The notes under the pieces were generated by a model. That model had not been told where the DNA came from. It saw only the letters and a list, made by a program, of their open reading frames with translations, and searched no databases. The position numbers and the translations under genes are program-made. A stretch of 64,000 nt of DNA from Trichosphaerium sp. ATCC 40318 (lineage: Eukaryota > Discosea > Flabellinia > Trichosidae). The stretch covers positions 1-64,000 of the forward strand of contig JALMLS010000605.1 in NCBI GenBank assembly GCA_038496445.1, given 5' to 3'. This document shows, piece by piece, positions 50,329-61,482 of the stretch. Position 1 is the first letter of the stretch; each line of letters opens with the position of its first letter.

Positions 50329-50803
50329 CAAAACTGAGTTGCGCAAGGCGTCACCACCCTTTTTACGAAGAACAGAGGAAAGAGAATCAACATCAAAATA
50401 AAGGCTACAGAGCTATGGTCGACAAAATGATTGAGGACTATTCTGGGTCCATTTACCAAGATCAGTGGCAACGGTATCGTTTATGTGCTCCACTTTGATA
50501 AAGACCGGTCAAGACGGGATTTTTGCATTGATAGAACGGCACTCGGCGGTGGCCTAAAAATTGTTAAGAAGAGATTGGCAAAGCGCTGGAACGGCACGTG
50601 GCGCTATAAAACTGATTTCAGCGCTACCATTAGTCCACGAAGTTTCAGGTATAATTACTAGCGTGCCTTTTAACCTACTAACAGTTTTTCGTAGTAATAC
50701 CCTCGGCTATAGGATTACGCCATCTAGAATACCTGTGTTTGTACGCTTATCCGACTACAACGCAGGTAGGTTCAAGCCAGAAAACCTCAGAAGTTTAAAA
50801 TAG
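50329..50803 (+). CDS. hypothetical basic protein, 5' end unresolved
   Basis: Three exons join in phase. An acceptor at 50327-50328 opens a frame (ARRHHPFYEEQRKENQHQNK, then MVDKMIEDYSGSIYQDQWQR). A 62-base intron (about 50476-50537) leads to TALGGGLKIVKKRLAKRWNG. An intron of about 45 bases (near 50649-50694) leads to GYRITPSRIPVFVRLSDYNA and the end LRSLK. The protein is small and basic, with an N-terminal charged helix. I do not recognise a family. If the first exon is coding only from the internal ATG at 50415, the protein is about 92 residues. Confidence 0.5.
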
Positions 50804-50867
50804 ACCAGAAGTTGACTTTTTTTGGTGTTTGAAAGTTTTTATCAGCTACTTTATTTCATACCTTCCA

Positions 50868-51625
50868 ATGGGCTCTCAGTTATCCTCAGAACACGACGCG
50901 ATTGCTAAAAAGGTACTAGTAGCGTTCCCTTTGCGTGTCGTGTTAATAGTGGCTACAGTACTTCAATGACATAGACAAGGATGGCTCCGGCGAAATATCG
51001 CTTCGTGAATTGCGTGTATGTTAACGACAAATTACAATTTAATAAAAGAGGCTAGAGCAACTATTCACAGTTATTATAGGGCGTACTGCGCTTACCAAAA
51101 GCAGAGCTTAAGAAAATAATAATTGAGGTAGACGACGATAAAAATCGAAAGTACGCTGGCCCTGAAACACCTCAATCGTTCCTTCTAATGAAAAATGCTA
51201 AAGGCTGAACTACGAGCAATTCTTACAGGTTTTTGAAAAGAGATTCAAAGGTTTGTTCCAGGATATGGACACGGATGCCTCTGGCAACGTAGATAACCAA
51301 GAATTCGTTGTACGACAGAATTCTTATTTTAAATTATTGTTAAACGCAACACGTGTTTCGTGCACCAAAGAACGAGTTAAAACAAAAGAAGAAACACGTG
51401 CTGTGTTTAAAATCCAGTACTAGAAAGCGCACTAACGAGCTAATAGAAATATGTTGAAGGACTTGGGTTTGCGGACAAGGATGCGATTGCTGCATACCTC
51501 AAAAAAGTCGATGCAAACGGTGACGGCAAAATAAGGTGCGCAGTGTGTTTGCTGTTTCTAGTTTTGATGTATTTTTAAGTTTCATGGAATTTACGTTTGG
51601 TTTGTTGGAGATAGGCGTTTTTTAA
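50868..51625 (+). CDS. calcineurin B-like EF-hand protein, N-myristoylation signal
   Basis: ATG 50868 gives MGSQLSSEHDAIAKK; Gly2 and Ser6 fit an N-myristoylation site, as in calcineurin B and related calcium sensors. Four EF-hands follow. EF1 (DKDGSGEISLRE) and EF3 (DTDASGNVDNQE) have full calcium loops. EF2 (DDDKNRKLNYEQ) and EF4 (DANGDGKISFDV) lack the final glutamate, so weak or no binding is expected there. The last join needs either a 26-base intron (51537-51562), which completes EF4 and ends at 51625 before an AATAAA, or a longer intron into the frame at 51680. I prefer the first because EF4 becomes complete. Confidence 0.78.
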
Positions 51626-51796
51626 CCTTGTAGCATTATTAAATAAACTTGGTTTTCGCGTTGTTTGTTTTTTTGTGAAGTTCAACAAGGCTTGCTCAAC
51701 GTTTCCGAAAAGCTTGCAGAGAACACACTCTACACTAAAAAATGTTCAGTGAACCGCAACAAGAACACGAATCATTTTTTCAACAAGTTACAAAGC

Positions 51797-51988
51797 ATGA
51801 ACACAACACACTCCTGGATAGAAGCGCTAGCTGAACAACCTCGCGCAAGCTTCGAGAAAAGAGAGGTATCTGCCACGACAAAGCAAAACACTTCGAGAAC
51901 AACTCCATCTAACCCAATGATGAACGCATGGATCGATGCTATGGGTTCAACACATCTACACAAGCCACGCAAGGCGATTGTTTCGTAG
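51797..51988 (+). CDS. small ORF with repeated W-I-D/E-A-L/M motif
   Basis: A 63-residue frame from ATG 51797 reads TTHSWIEALAEQPRASFEK near its start and MMNAWIDAMGSTHLHKPRKA near its end, so a W-I-(E/D)-A-(L/M) pattern appears twice. The same frame is open upstream to 51680 and could instead be the last exon of the EF-hand gene. An AATAAA lies about 40 bases after the stop. No known family. Confidence 0.4.
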   Translation: MNTTHSWIEALAEQPRASFEKREVSATTKQNTSRTTPSNPMMNAWIDAMGSTHLHKPRKAIVS

Positions 51989-52111
51989 GGTTAATGCGTA
52001 AAAAGAATACTGTACATACAACTTGTAAATAAAGAAGAGGTTCTGCAGCAATGTTTACGTTTTTGGATATGTACAAGTATTTTTATTAACAATAGACTAA
52101 ATGATTCATTT

Positions 52112-54936
52112 TCAGTTTTGGTCTGGACCACGAAGAACAGAACCATATCTCGAGTGTATCTTGGGTAATAACATAGCTATGAACGTTAGAAAATAAGGCA
52201 TGGAGATATGGAGTCACTTACTAAGCCTCTTGTTAACAGGTGCTTCTGACTTTTGCTGATACTTGCTTTGTTCCTCCCACAACTTGGAAATGATATATTC
52301 TTTCCAACCCTATGCGAGTCAGTCATTATTAAATCCACGTGTAGATTTTCTTTTTGTTTACCTTATTGTCTAGTTTGGAGAAATCTTTCTCCTCAACAGC
52401 AATGATCAATAAATATTTTGTCAAGTTGAACAGCTCTTTGTCATCATTACGGTTCTTCAGGGCTTCCTTGAACGCCTTTATCCGTAACCCGTTAGTCGGA
52501 TTAACAGCGAAATTGCAGCGTAAATCATCAATCTAAGCGCTCCATGTTAGAAAAAGAACAGACTATTTCATCCCAACAATAGCACGTACGTGTATTGTGT
52601 TTAGTTTCGTGTAAGCACCACCAAACGCATTCCAAATCACAGGTAGTGGCTTGCACGAATATCCCGCAAGTCCTTGAGTTCCAGCCGGAGCAGGTTTGAA
52701 AATATGAAACATGTTCTCCTTGGATAGCACTTGATAAAAAAAAGAAAAGTCAATCAAAACGTCTTAAATATCAATAGTTCTTACCAGCCGTGATCTTATA
52801 CCGCGTACTGCTTAGTAAACCCAAACTCGTCAATTTAGAGTGTATAACCTTGAGTGCAGTCGCTGACCATACAATAATATCATACAACTCATAACAACAC
52901 TCCTAAGAGACCAAATCAATACATAACCTTATGCGAAGAAAGAAAAAAAAAAAGGTACAAAACAAAGACTTGTAACACATCAACTCGACGTACCAAAAAT
53001 TCGTGCAAGTACGGTCGTTGAAATTCTGAGAAATGAAAGTAAGCACATTAAATAACCAAAAAATAAATAGAGTTTAGAGATTTGAACAAATCATGTGTAC
53101 CCTTTGCCATAGTGTCCGAGTGTTTAAATTCAGGTTTTACAACCTCCTTCCATTTGTGGTCAAACAGCGTGTAGTCTATATCCAGTACTAGACAGCACTT
53201 ATTGTCTCTTGGCGCAGCCAACATCTTAAATGCACTTTTTTTCGCCATCTCAACCTTTTCTGCAATGGACTCTTGATTATCAGCCTGCTTTGGAGGTGGC
53301 CTTTTGCCAGGTTTTGGACTTCCTTTTGGCTTGACTCCACTACCTCCTTGCCTTCGCTTAACAGCTGGGGAACTTGCATGTTTTCTGGCAGAAGGTCTGG
53401 TACTTCCATGTCCAGTAGATTGTTTGCGCCTGCCTGCACTGTCTTGCTTCCGTTTACTCAAGGGAGATCTTGGATTATCAACCTTACGCCGTGGGCTTAC
53501 AGCGGACTGTCTTCGCCTAGCCTGTGGACTCGTTGTATTGTTCCTTGCTGATGACTTTCTTGTGGCTTTCCTCATTCTTTGCTTTTTATAGTTTTTCAAT
53601 AGCGTAGCTTGCACCTTTTGTAATTCTGGAACAAAGAATGTCAGAGTTTTGAAAACATGCCAAGAAAAGAACTCTTGATATTACATACCCTGCTTCAAGA
53701 ACACTACTTGAGAATCGTTCTTTTGTTCATGAGCTACATTGAGTTGTACTACAACTTGTAACAGGAGAAGTTCATCAGTTGATATTTGTGGTCGTGGTGA
53801 CGCGCTTTTTTTCTTTTGTTTGTACAATTTTATTTTTTCCAAGATTTTTGGATTAAGTAATTCCGCCATTTCAGCTTCCATCGCAGGAGGCAAGTTCAAC
53901 TAAAACGTGTCAGTTGCGCAAAAACACATAAAAGGAAAGTATAACATTACACAAATGATGAAAAAGAAGATAATGTACCACTAGCTGGCCAGTGACAGGA
54001 TCAAATGATATCCCGCTGACAGATTTACAATTTTCGGGCGCTGACATCTTTGGATCATCAGGGATACCTTGAATCGTCTTGTCCTCTGGTGTAGTTTTTA
54101 TAGGCGTAATGGGTTTTGGAGCCTGATTTTTGCTTGAACTCTTTATTGGCCTGTGGGTTTGGCTTCGTTGTCTTGTCTTTGTTCTACTTGTTGGCCTCGA
54201 TTTCGTAGGTGTACCACCGGCTCTCATGGTTGAAGACACCTTTTTATGCTTGTCACTCCTTTTCCTTGGCATTTCTACGCTATTTGAGCGCGTTATGCGC
54301 GTGCCAGATGATTTTGGTTTGGGCCGTTGTCTACTCGATTTTTCTTTTGGCAGTTTACGCCCTGGTGATGCAGGAGGAGGCGGTGGTGGTAGTCTGCCAG
54401 GTTTCACTTTAAGATTTTTAAAATTGTAGCTGAGTAATGTGATCACGTACGAGATGGTTCGCCTTTGAAGCCTTTTTGAACCTTTGGCGGTGCTGGCTCG
54501 TACTTTGGAGGGCCTGGCCCTTTTTTATTTTCAATTTTTGCTTTGTTCGTTGTTTTTTTCGCTGTGCGCGCTTGATCTCGTGATTGTTTTGGCGTTTTTT
54601 GCTTTTTTGGTGTTTGTTTTTTGGGCGTTTGCTTTGGTGAACCAACTGATCGCCTAGCAAGATGATTTGCACCTCTCTTTGGTACTGCAGGTGGCGCCTT
54701 GCTATTTTTCGTTATTCAAGATATAATTGACCGTAAAACTTTGTACGTTTTAGGTGCCACTTGCACTGATGGTAATGGTCTCGGTATAGTGGTTTCTTTA
54801 GTATCTATTGGAGGTAAAGATGGCAGAGGTCTAGCTAACGAAGAAGCCAACGGTTTAGGAGGCGGTGGAAACGCAGGATTCTAATGTGATACTTTAGTTA
54901 ACGCTTAATAATAAATAAAATGCGCACTGTAATCAT
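52112..54936 (-). CDS. UBLCP1-like CTD phosphatase with long basic/proline-rich N-terminus
   Basis: UBLCP1 is an HAD-family phosphatase acting on the RNA polymerase II tail and the nuclear proteasome. The C-terminal half matches it: CCLVLDIDYTLFDHKWKEVV (DxDxT nucleophile), YELYDIIVWSATALKVIHSK, a short form of the PLPVIWNAF segment, and IDDLRCNFAVNPTNGLRIKA, then LTKYLLIIAVEEKDF and KGWKEYIISKLWEEQ. The N-terminal half (ATG 54936, MIT then NPAFPPPPKPLASSLARPL) is about 480 residues rich in Pro, Lys, Arg and Ser. I see no ubiquitin-like domain, which UBLCP1 normally has. A final 45-base intron moves the end from a weak stop at 52224 to 52112. Confidence 0.8.
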
Positions 54937-55263
54937 TTTTGTGTTCTTTCTATTGTCTCCACCTTACTCACGCATACAGATGCAATTATACGTTGCGTTG
55001 CCACCAAGGGAGTGTTGCATAAAGGGAATTTACAAAATTAGTCAACAAAGCAATAAACTCCGCAAGAACTGGAAAGTGTTCACTGTTCGCTCTAGAATTC
55101 TACTAGTGCACTTTTGGAGGCCTAATACAGCGAAAAAGTTTTTAACTCGTCAAAATCGGGTAAGTGGTGTTAAGGTACTGAGGGGTTTTTTCTTCCTTCC
55201 AATCTTTTCATTAATTTCTAAAATACAACACTTTTATTCATTTTTTTTTTTTGTAAATAATTG
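54937..55263. other. intergenic region CTD phosphatase / RasGEF
   Basis: 327 bases separate two minus-strand genes. The plus strand has an open frame of 155 codons from 54920 that runs on into the last RasGEF exon. Its first 20 residues are hydrophobic, but the rest lacks any family pattern, so it is not called. The region should hold the promoter of the phosphatase gene. Confidence 0.4.
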
Positions 55264-58200
55264 TCACGTGTATTTTCGCTTTCGCTTCTTAGCGTTAAAC
55301 GCATTAATATCTTGTTTTGTCTCAATTCCACGTGACAATTTACATGCAGTATCGAGATCCATTGCATTAGGTATAGACATAATATAGTCAACAATAACAT
55401 TCACCCTAATGTATCAAGTCAGCAAATATTTGTTTGCAAAGACAAATTGCACAATAAACTTTGACTATTATAGTGTACCTTTTAAATCGAAATGGTGAGT
55501 GTCTAAACAGCATCAAATCTCTGATGGGCTCTGCAAAGGCACGCATGCGTCTAAAGTTGACTATATGCTTTTCTTTGCATTTGACATTAAGGTACACTGG
55601 ATTACCGCTCTCTGCGAAGGTTAGGTCTTGCTGTACTAGACCTTAAAAAGCAGTCAACTCAAGTTAAAGACGAGACGAAGAAGAAAGTCGACATACCAAG
55701 CCAAGGTAGCGCGGGTTGTCCGAGCGTTAAATTCTTAACACGTTCTCTGTATGATTTGAAATTCGTTCCAGCCTCAGAATCACGTGATGCCTGAGATTTT
55801 AAATAAAGAAAAGACTCATAAGATTTCTTTTCTGTCGTTTTATAACACTAACAACAATAATATAAGATGACTGAAGCAACTTTGAACATAACATCAACGT
55901 ACATGCCACGTGAGCGATAGACGAGATACAGCGAAACTCGATAACCCAAATATAATTTCGATAACCGAGCTTAGATTGTTCATATCGAAGCAGTACTAGG
56001 TTCTAACGTTAGATGATAGTATTCAAAACGGGTTAGTTATTTAAATTATATTGATACGTACTTGTGCTATCCTAACTAGCTTTTTTATCATTCTAGCTCG
56101 CCCACCTTTGGTCTGCAGTTTCAAAATTTTAAAGCCAACCCACGAGACTATATTATTAAAGTGATGGGTCATTAGGACCACATTAGGTGCTTTTTCCTTA
56201 TTCTTTAACCAGTTATCTGGATGAAGTAATTCTGACGGATGAATAGCGCTAAAGTTATGTGTAAGACAAAGTTCGACAATAAAAAATAAAAAATAAAATA
56301 ATACCTGTACATAGCATGCTCAATCATTGATAATTGGCGAGCAAATTCTTGTGCACTAAACGAGTCAAAACTAGGTCCTGCAGGTAATATGGAAGGTGGA
56401 AGATCATCTGTACGGCTGCATATAGTGATTCGCTTGTGTTCCTTTAAATGATACAGTTAATACAACACGTGCGTGAATTATATTAGAAATTCGTACTCTT
56501 GCACGTTTCTGCTGTAATGCCTTCTCTAAGGCTTGTGCATACTTTTGGCATCCTTCAGTTATTGATAACTGCTTTATAACCTTATCTAAGCACCTTACAG
56601 TGCCATCACGACGTTCAAAATCGTAGTAATGATTATCTATCCATTGCTTTAGCACTTGGACTACCCTTTATACACAAGTCAGTAAAACTAATATATTATA
56701 ATAATGACAAGATCTCACCTCAACCGAACTACTCTGGTTTGATGGGCTTGCTTCATTGTTGTTGATGCATCCGCTTTTTGCCTCATGAATATTTCGAAAA
56801 TGCGATTAATTAAACCCAAGGGTGTAATGTATGCTCTGTATGTCAACAAGAATGTATCCGTAAAGGTAAACAGTAATCTATCAAGACACTTCTCTCCTGT
56901 AGCATTATCCTTGCACATATACGCTATAAGGCTATCGATACGACCGCCTTTGATTATAATCTGAAAATTTAAAGAAAACTTGACCAAGCCGTCCACCAAC
57001 TTATCCGTTGAAGACGGTTTCTTCGCAGCTTTTGCAATTTCACCAGCACGAAAAGCCAATTCTGGCACTTTTCTAGACTGAGGCGGTGAAAGGCTATTAA
57101 CAGATATAATGCTGATTGGCGAGGTTCGTGGAGATCTTGTTGGGGAATTTGGTGAAGAGGAATGCCGATGGCGCAAGGGAGAAGGTGAGTTACCAGAGAA
57201 AACATCTGCGAAAAGAGGAGACAATGACATCTAACAGAAAAGTGAGTACCCTGAACCCAATTTTGTTCGTTTGTTACCTCATACATATTCACGCCAGCTC
57301 TTTCTTGAACTGCACGCAGTTCAGATTCTGGTTTCTTGAGCCATCTTTTGATTTCTGTACTTAGCTTGAGATACATCTTCTCAAGAACGGCTGCATCTGA
57401 GCCATCTCTCATGTTTGCAATTAAAATACGAGCCTTAAATTAGGTTATATAAATCAAATGTATAATATATAGAACAAGATAAGTACCCCAGAGTTATTAT
57501 CCATTGTTCTTTCAGAAGGAGCCCTGGTGTGGCCACTTTTGTCTACAAGAAAGAAATTAGACTCAACTGTCTGAGTAGGAAAAAACAAAATAAAAAGAGA
57601 TTTACCACGCTTTACATTATCTGGTACAATAACACTGCATCTAGCAAGTGATTTTGCCAAAGCACTGTGAACATATTTAAGTCTAGTGATCGTCCGCGAC
57701 ATTATTTCATGGTCATCAGAAGAGTTTCCTTCAATGTGAACTTTAGACATGTTCAATCGAGATGATTTTCTAGTAGCCTTCATTGGCTTTCTTTTGGAAT
57801 GACGTTGGGCATAATGCACCTTATATGAAAGTAAATAAATAACACTAACACGTAAGTGTATACAACACGTAAGTGTATACAACACGTACTTGGTATGCTT
57901 CTAGCAAGCCCAATATCTCGTCATCCTTGAAATATTTTGCAACATCCAGTGGTGTTTTACCATTACAATCAATCAAACTCTCCAAAGAAATTGAAGAATT
58001 ATGCCTGAAAAAAAAAAATTAACATTGGTGACACGTGAAGGTAATAGTAAACTGTAAAAACTGTCCTGAACTTACCTATTGCGTAATAATCTTAAAATGA
58101 CTACCACGACATCTTGGTGTCCGCCATGTACCGCCAAGTGCAAGGGTGTTATACCGTAGTTGTCTCTAGGCAATATTTGCCATGTTATCAGCGCAAACAA

Positions 58201-59569
58201 TGATTCCAAAGCTTTATCAAATCCAAGCCACGAAAGCGTATGTACAAGTGTTGCTTTGTTTTCATCGACATGGTTGTGATCGATAAGTGGAGCACATCTT
58301 TATTGTAAAAAGGTAAGCCAAAAAACAACATGACAACAATATACGTTTGCGTACAAACTAATAATATCCTCTAATGTCCCATAGCTATCAGTTGGAAAGT
58401 ATTTAACAAGACCATCAAATGTGCTTTTTATGAGAGGCCATAACCGGTTTGGTAGCTTTAAAAATTTTAAAATAGAACTTCTCACTCCTGTTACCAAAAA
58501 AAAAAATTAGCACATGATTAATCTTGTATTGCATAGTCTAGTGCGTACCAAATCTGTAAACAAACTGTGTATGAGATATAACATCTCCAGGCAATAATTT
58601 TAGCGACATGGACATTGTATCAACAAGGTCTTCGACATAAGCAATCCCTGTTTTGAAGTAAGCTAAAAGATAGCAATTGATATGTCAAAAGAAAAAAAAA
58701 TTTCATATGTACCGTGATCTTGTATCTTGGGCACATAGACTACTATTGATTGTTTTTGCATAAAACATTTACATTTGACGTCCGTTTTAACATACGGAGA
58801 CTCAAGCGTGAACCGCACGTGTTTCATTTTCTCTGCCTCTCGTCTTCCAAAAACTGTTACAATCCCTTTACAAGAAGTGAAAGGATTATCCGTAGTGCTT
58901 GGAGAAATACACTGAAACCAACTGGTTTCTTCACTCTTTGAGCCTTTATCTCCACTCCCTTTCAAGCATTCGGACGATGGCGGAATACAATAAGGTCCCT
59001 ACATCCCAACGGTGAACACAAAACGCAGTTGAACTAAGATCTGCGCGTACCCTCCTACCGCGCTGGAAAAACTCCATTGGAAATGTGACATTGCAAGATA
59101 GGTCCCTGAAGCGTAGTGTTATCTTACCATTTGGTTGTTTACCTCCAGACTTGAGTATCTTTTCTTTTCTCTTTAAAAAGATGCCACTCATTTGTGCTTC
59201 AAAGTGAGTGCTGTCTTTTGTTTGACTTTCGCTTGTTATACGAATAGAAGTACATTCAAAGTACCTATTACGTTTTATGTAAACGGCGCAATGTTAGAAA
59301 AAGAACGCACTCTGGCATACGGAATGGCGAGTTTACTACCCTAAAGCTTAACCCAATCGTTTCTGCGTCTTCTCTATCGGTTTCAAGCTTTATGGTGGGA
59401 AGTATCGCGAATGGTTTATTAATGTCAAACTGTAGCGCAAACGCGGTCTTTTTGGGCTTTGTGCGTATACGGCGATCCTCCAAGCCGCTATTTATCTTCA
59501 CCCTTATTTTTTAACTCGTCAATTTACAAAGCATCCTTACAAATCCGCCACGTACTCTGTAACCTTCAT
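55264..59569 (-). CDS. ankyrin-repeat Ras guanine nucleotide exchange factor
   Basis: It should load GTP onto a Ras-family GTPase. Exon 1 (MKVTE) joins by a 52-base intron to an unrecognised N-terminal region of about 350 residues. Then come at least three ankyrin repeats at about 57890-58290 (DNYGITPLHLAVHGGHQDVV, DCNGKTPLDVAKYF). A Ser/Pro-rich linker (HRHSSSPNSPTRSPRTSP) precedes RasGEF_N (FTDTFLLTYRAYITPLGLIN). The catalytic CDC25 domain runs from about 56400 and closes with QQDLTFAESGNPVYLNVKC, VNFRRMRAFAEPIRDLM, and IMSIPNAMDLDTACKLS near the stop. The last residues are basic (KKRKRKYT). About 15 exons are involved. Confidence 0.85.
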
Positions 59570-59915
59570 ACGTTCAAACCAACGCAAATGTAGCCAGAGT
59601 CAAACGTAAACTAAACTATTAACGTCGGTAATAGCGCTTGAGTACTCTATGGCGTACATTCATCAAGTTGTGGTAATTTATAACGTATTACTACTAGTCA
59701 ACGTAAAAGAATCTGCAAGATTATTTGCCACTAAGTACAGACAAAGTGTAGCAGCTTGTTTTATAGTTGAATGCGAGTTAGCTTAATTATAAAGGAAAAC
59801 TGACATGTTTTTGTAAAAACAGTGCTGAGCTAAGAATACAAAACAAACTCTGTCTTTATTTTCTCTTTTCAAAGGTGACAGCGCTGCAATGATTGACATT
59901 GCGAAAATGTCGTAG
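59570..59915. other. intergenic region RasGEF / RRM protein
   Basis: 346 bases between two minus-strand genes contain no supported gene; this should be the RasGEF promoter and the RRM gene's 3' end. Several AT-rich runs are present. Confidence 0.4.
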
Positions 59916-60636
59916 TTACACTGCTTCTGCAGGTGGCTTTGAAGCCACTGTAACCTCTGTGTCCTCTGTGTCCATTGCATCAACTACTTCTTGTTCTGTG
60001 GTTTTAATTGCGTCAATTGCCGCTTGTTCGTCCTTTTCTTGCTTTTGCTGCAAATCATAAAGTGTGACGCCGGCTTCTTCAGTTCTGATGACCTTGTCTT
60101 GGTACTCCTCAGTGTCCCACACTACACATATGTCACGCAAAATCGAGACATTTCAAAAACGAAAAAAATAAAAAATCTTTTTTCAATGTACCAGCTTGGT
60201 TCTTGACCATTGCGTTTGGATTGGCATAGTTCACCTTTAATACTCTAAAGTAAAGCATAAGCACACATTTAGTTTGTTTTTGGCGCACCTTCCATAAAAT
60301 TCTGCTTGATCGATGTTGTCCCTTGCGTGAAAGGCGTCATCAGCGTCTTCGAATACAACAAAGGCGAATCCACGAGATGTATCTTGATAGTAAAGGCAAC
60401 GATAATTCTAGTGTTAAAATACAAAATAATACGCTCAGGATACTGGTTGCGTGGTCCCTTGGCATTTGTATTTGCGCGAGATCACCAAAAGGCAAAAACA
60501 AACCTCTAACATCTTGTTCTGTTACTGTATCCTCCAAACCACCTAAATATTATGTTAATGGGTAATTAGCTTGTAGTTTTGCGTCCTTGCCTACATAGAG
60601 GGTATTCTTCTTGCTCATGGGCTTGTCGCCGTCCAT
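59916..60636 (-). CDS. single-RRM RNA-binding protein, CYP33/PPIE RRM-like
   Basis: ATG 60636 gives DGDKPMSKKNTLYV, joined through a GC-AG intron (60543-60590) to GGLEDTVTEQDVRGLFLPF, so the RNP2 motif LYVGGL is made across the junction. GDLAQIQMPRDH follows, then RNP1 as SRGFAFVVFEDADDAFHAR and LKVNYANPNA. The RRM most resembles that of cyclophilin E (PFGDI-x-x-I-Q-x-P). The C-terminus is acidic (EVVDAMDTEDTEVTVASK) instead of a cyclophilin domain. Role: RNA binding, perhaps in the spliceosome. The exact orthologue is uncertain. Confidence 0.8.
60543..60590 (-). other. GC-AG intron in the RRM gene
   Basis: Reading on the minus strand, the exon ends CTCTATGTAG, then the intron begins GCAAGG and ends TATTTAG. 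Joining restores the RNP2 residues LYVGGL in frame. No GT donor within reach keeps the frame. The strong extended pairing G|GCAAGG is usual for GC donors. Confidence 0.75.
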
Positions 60637-61482
60637 GGTGCTAGAGTGTACTGTGTTTAGGCTTGAGGGATCTGACTAAAAGGCTAAGGAAGGTAAAATG
60701 CCTTAGCCTTTTAACTTTTTACGTTGTTCCATGATCCTCTTGCACTACCTTTCGCAATGTTGCTCGGTCTACAAACGCACGTGTGAACACTCACAACCAA
60801 CAGTCAAATAGTAACAACTTCGGTTAATATTCACTAGTAAGAAGCTGAAGGGTTTTGCAATGCAACTAGGCCGTTTAGTCTCGTAGTAAAACGGGAAGCA
60901 GAACATTATTGACTTTTTATTCTGCCTGTTATTTTCATTAATTTCTATCACGTCCAAGCATTGCATCTAAAGTACCTGGTACGCCTACTTTTTTTATCTA
61001 CTATTTCTCACTCGCGTATTTAGATAATTTGGTGCGTGCTATCTAGTACTACCTAGCGATACTAGCGTAGCATTCTTCAAGTTGAAAATCAGTGCTTTGT
61101 AGCCAGGTACATATATTTCTTGACTTCTTCTTAGGTTACTGGATTGCTCTACGCGCCAAAGTGTACGTATTTCAACCTTTTTACCAAACCTGTTTCTTTA
61201 AATTTGAATGATGAAGAATTGGCTGTGAAAGCGCGGGTGGTATCGGATTGAGGAAGTGTTTTACGGAGCCATGAAAGTACCACCTATGCTGACTCAATGA
61301 ACATCTAATCCTATTCGCTGACTTTTACGAAAACATCAAGAATTTTTTTCGCAAGTCTAAGACCACGCTCTTACCGACTACATAGGTTTCGATTCTCGCG
61401 AATAGCTTGTCCACAAAACAAACAAAAAAATAAACAAAATATTTATTCCAAAATGTGTTAGTTTCTCGGCTTGTGTATTCAT
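60637..61482. other. 846-base intergenic region with a 13-base inverted repeat
   Basis: Between the RRM gene start and the hydrolase gene end there is no complete gene. A perfect hairpin-forming repeat lies at 60677-60713. Around 61135-61245 a plus-strand frame of about 37 codons (LLYAPKCTYFNLFTKPVSLN) looks protein-like, but I could not attach it to any gene. It may be a relic. Confidence 0.4.
60677..60713. repeat. perfect 13-base inverted repeat (hairpin)
   Basis: TAAAAGGCTAAGG (60677-60689) is followed after 11 bases by its exact reverse complement (60701-60713). It sits about 41 bases upstream of the RRM gene ATG, so it would lie in the 5' UTR or core promoter. It could be a regulatory hairpin, a binding site for a dimeric factor or chance. 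Confidence 0.7.

Noticed and set aside
54920-55387. A 155-codon plus-strand frame with a signal-peptide-like start
   Set aside because: It runs antisense through the last RasGEF exon, contains long Phe runs from poly-T, and shows no domain. The first residues alone are weak evidence.
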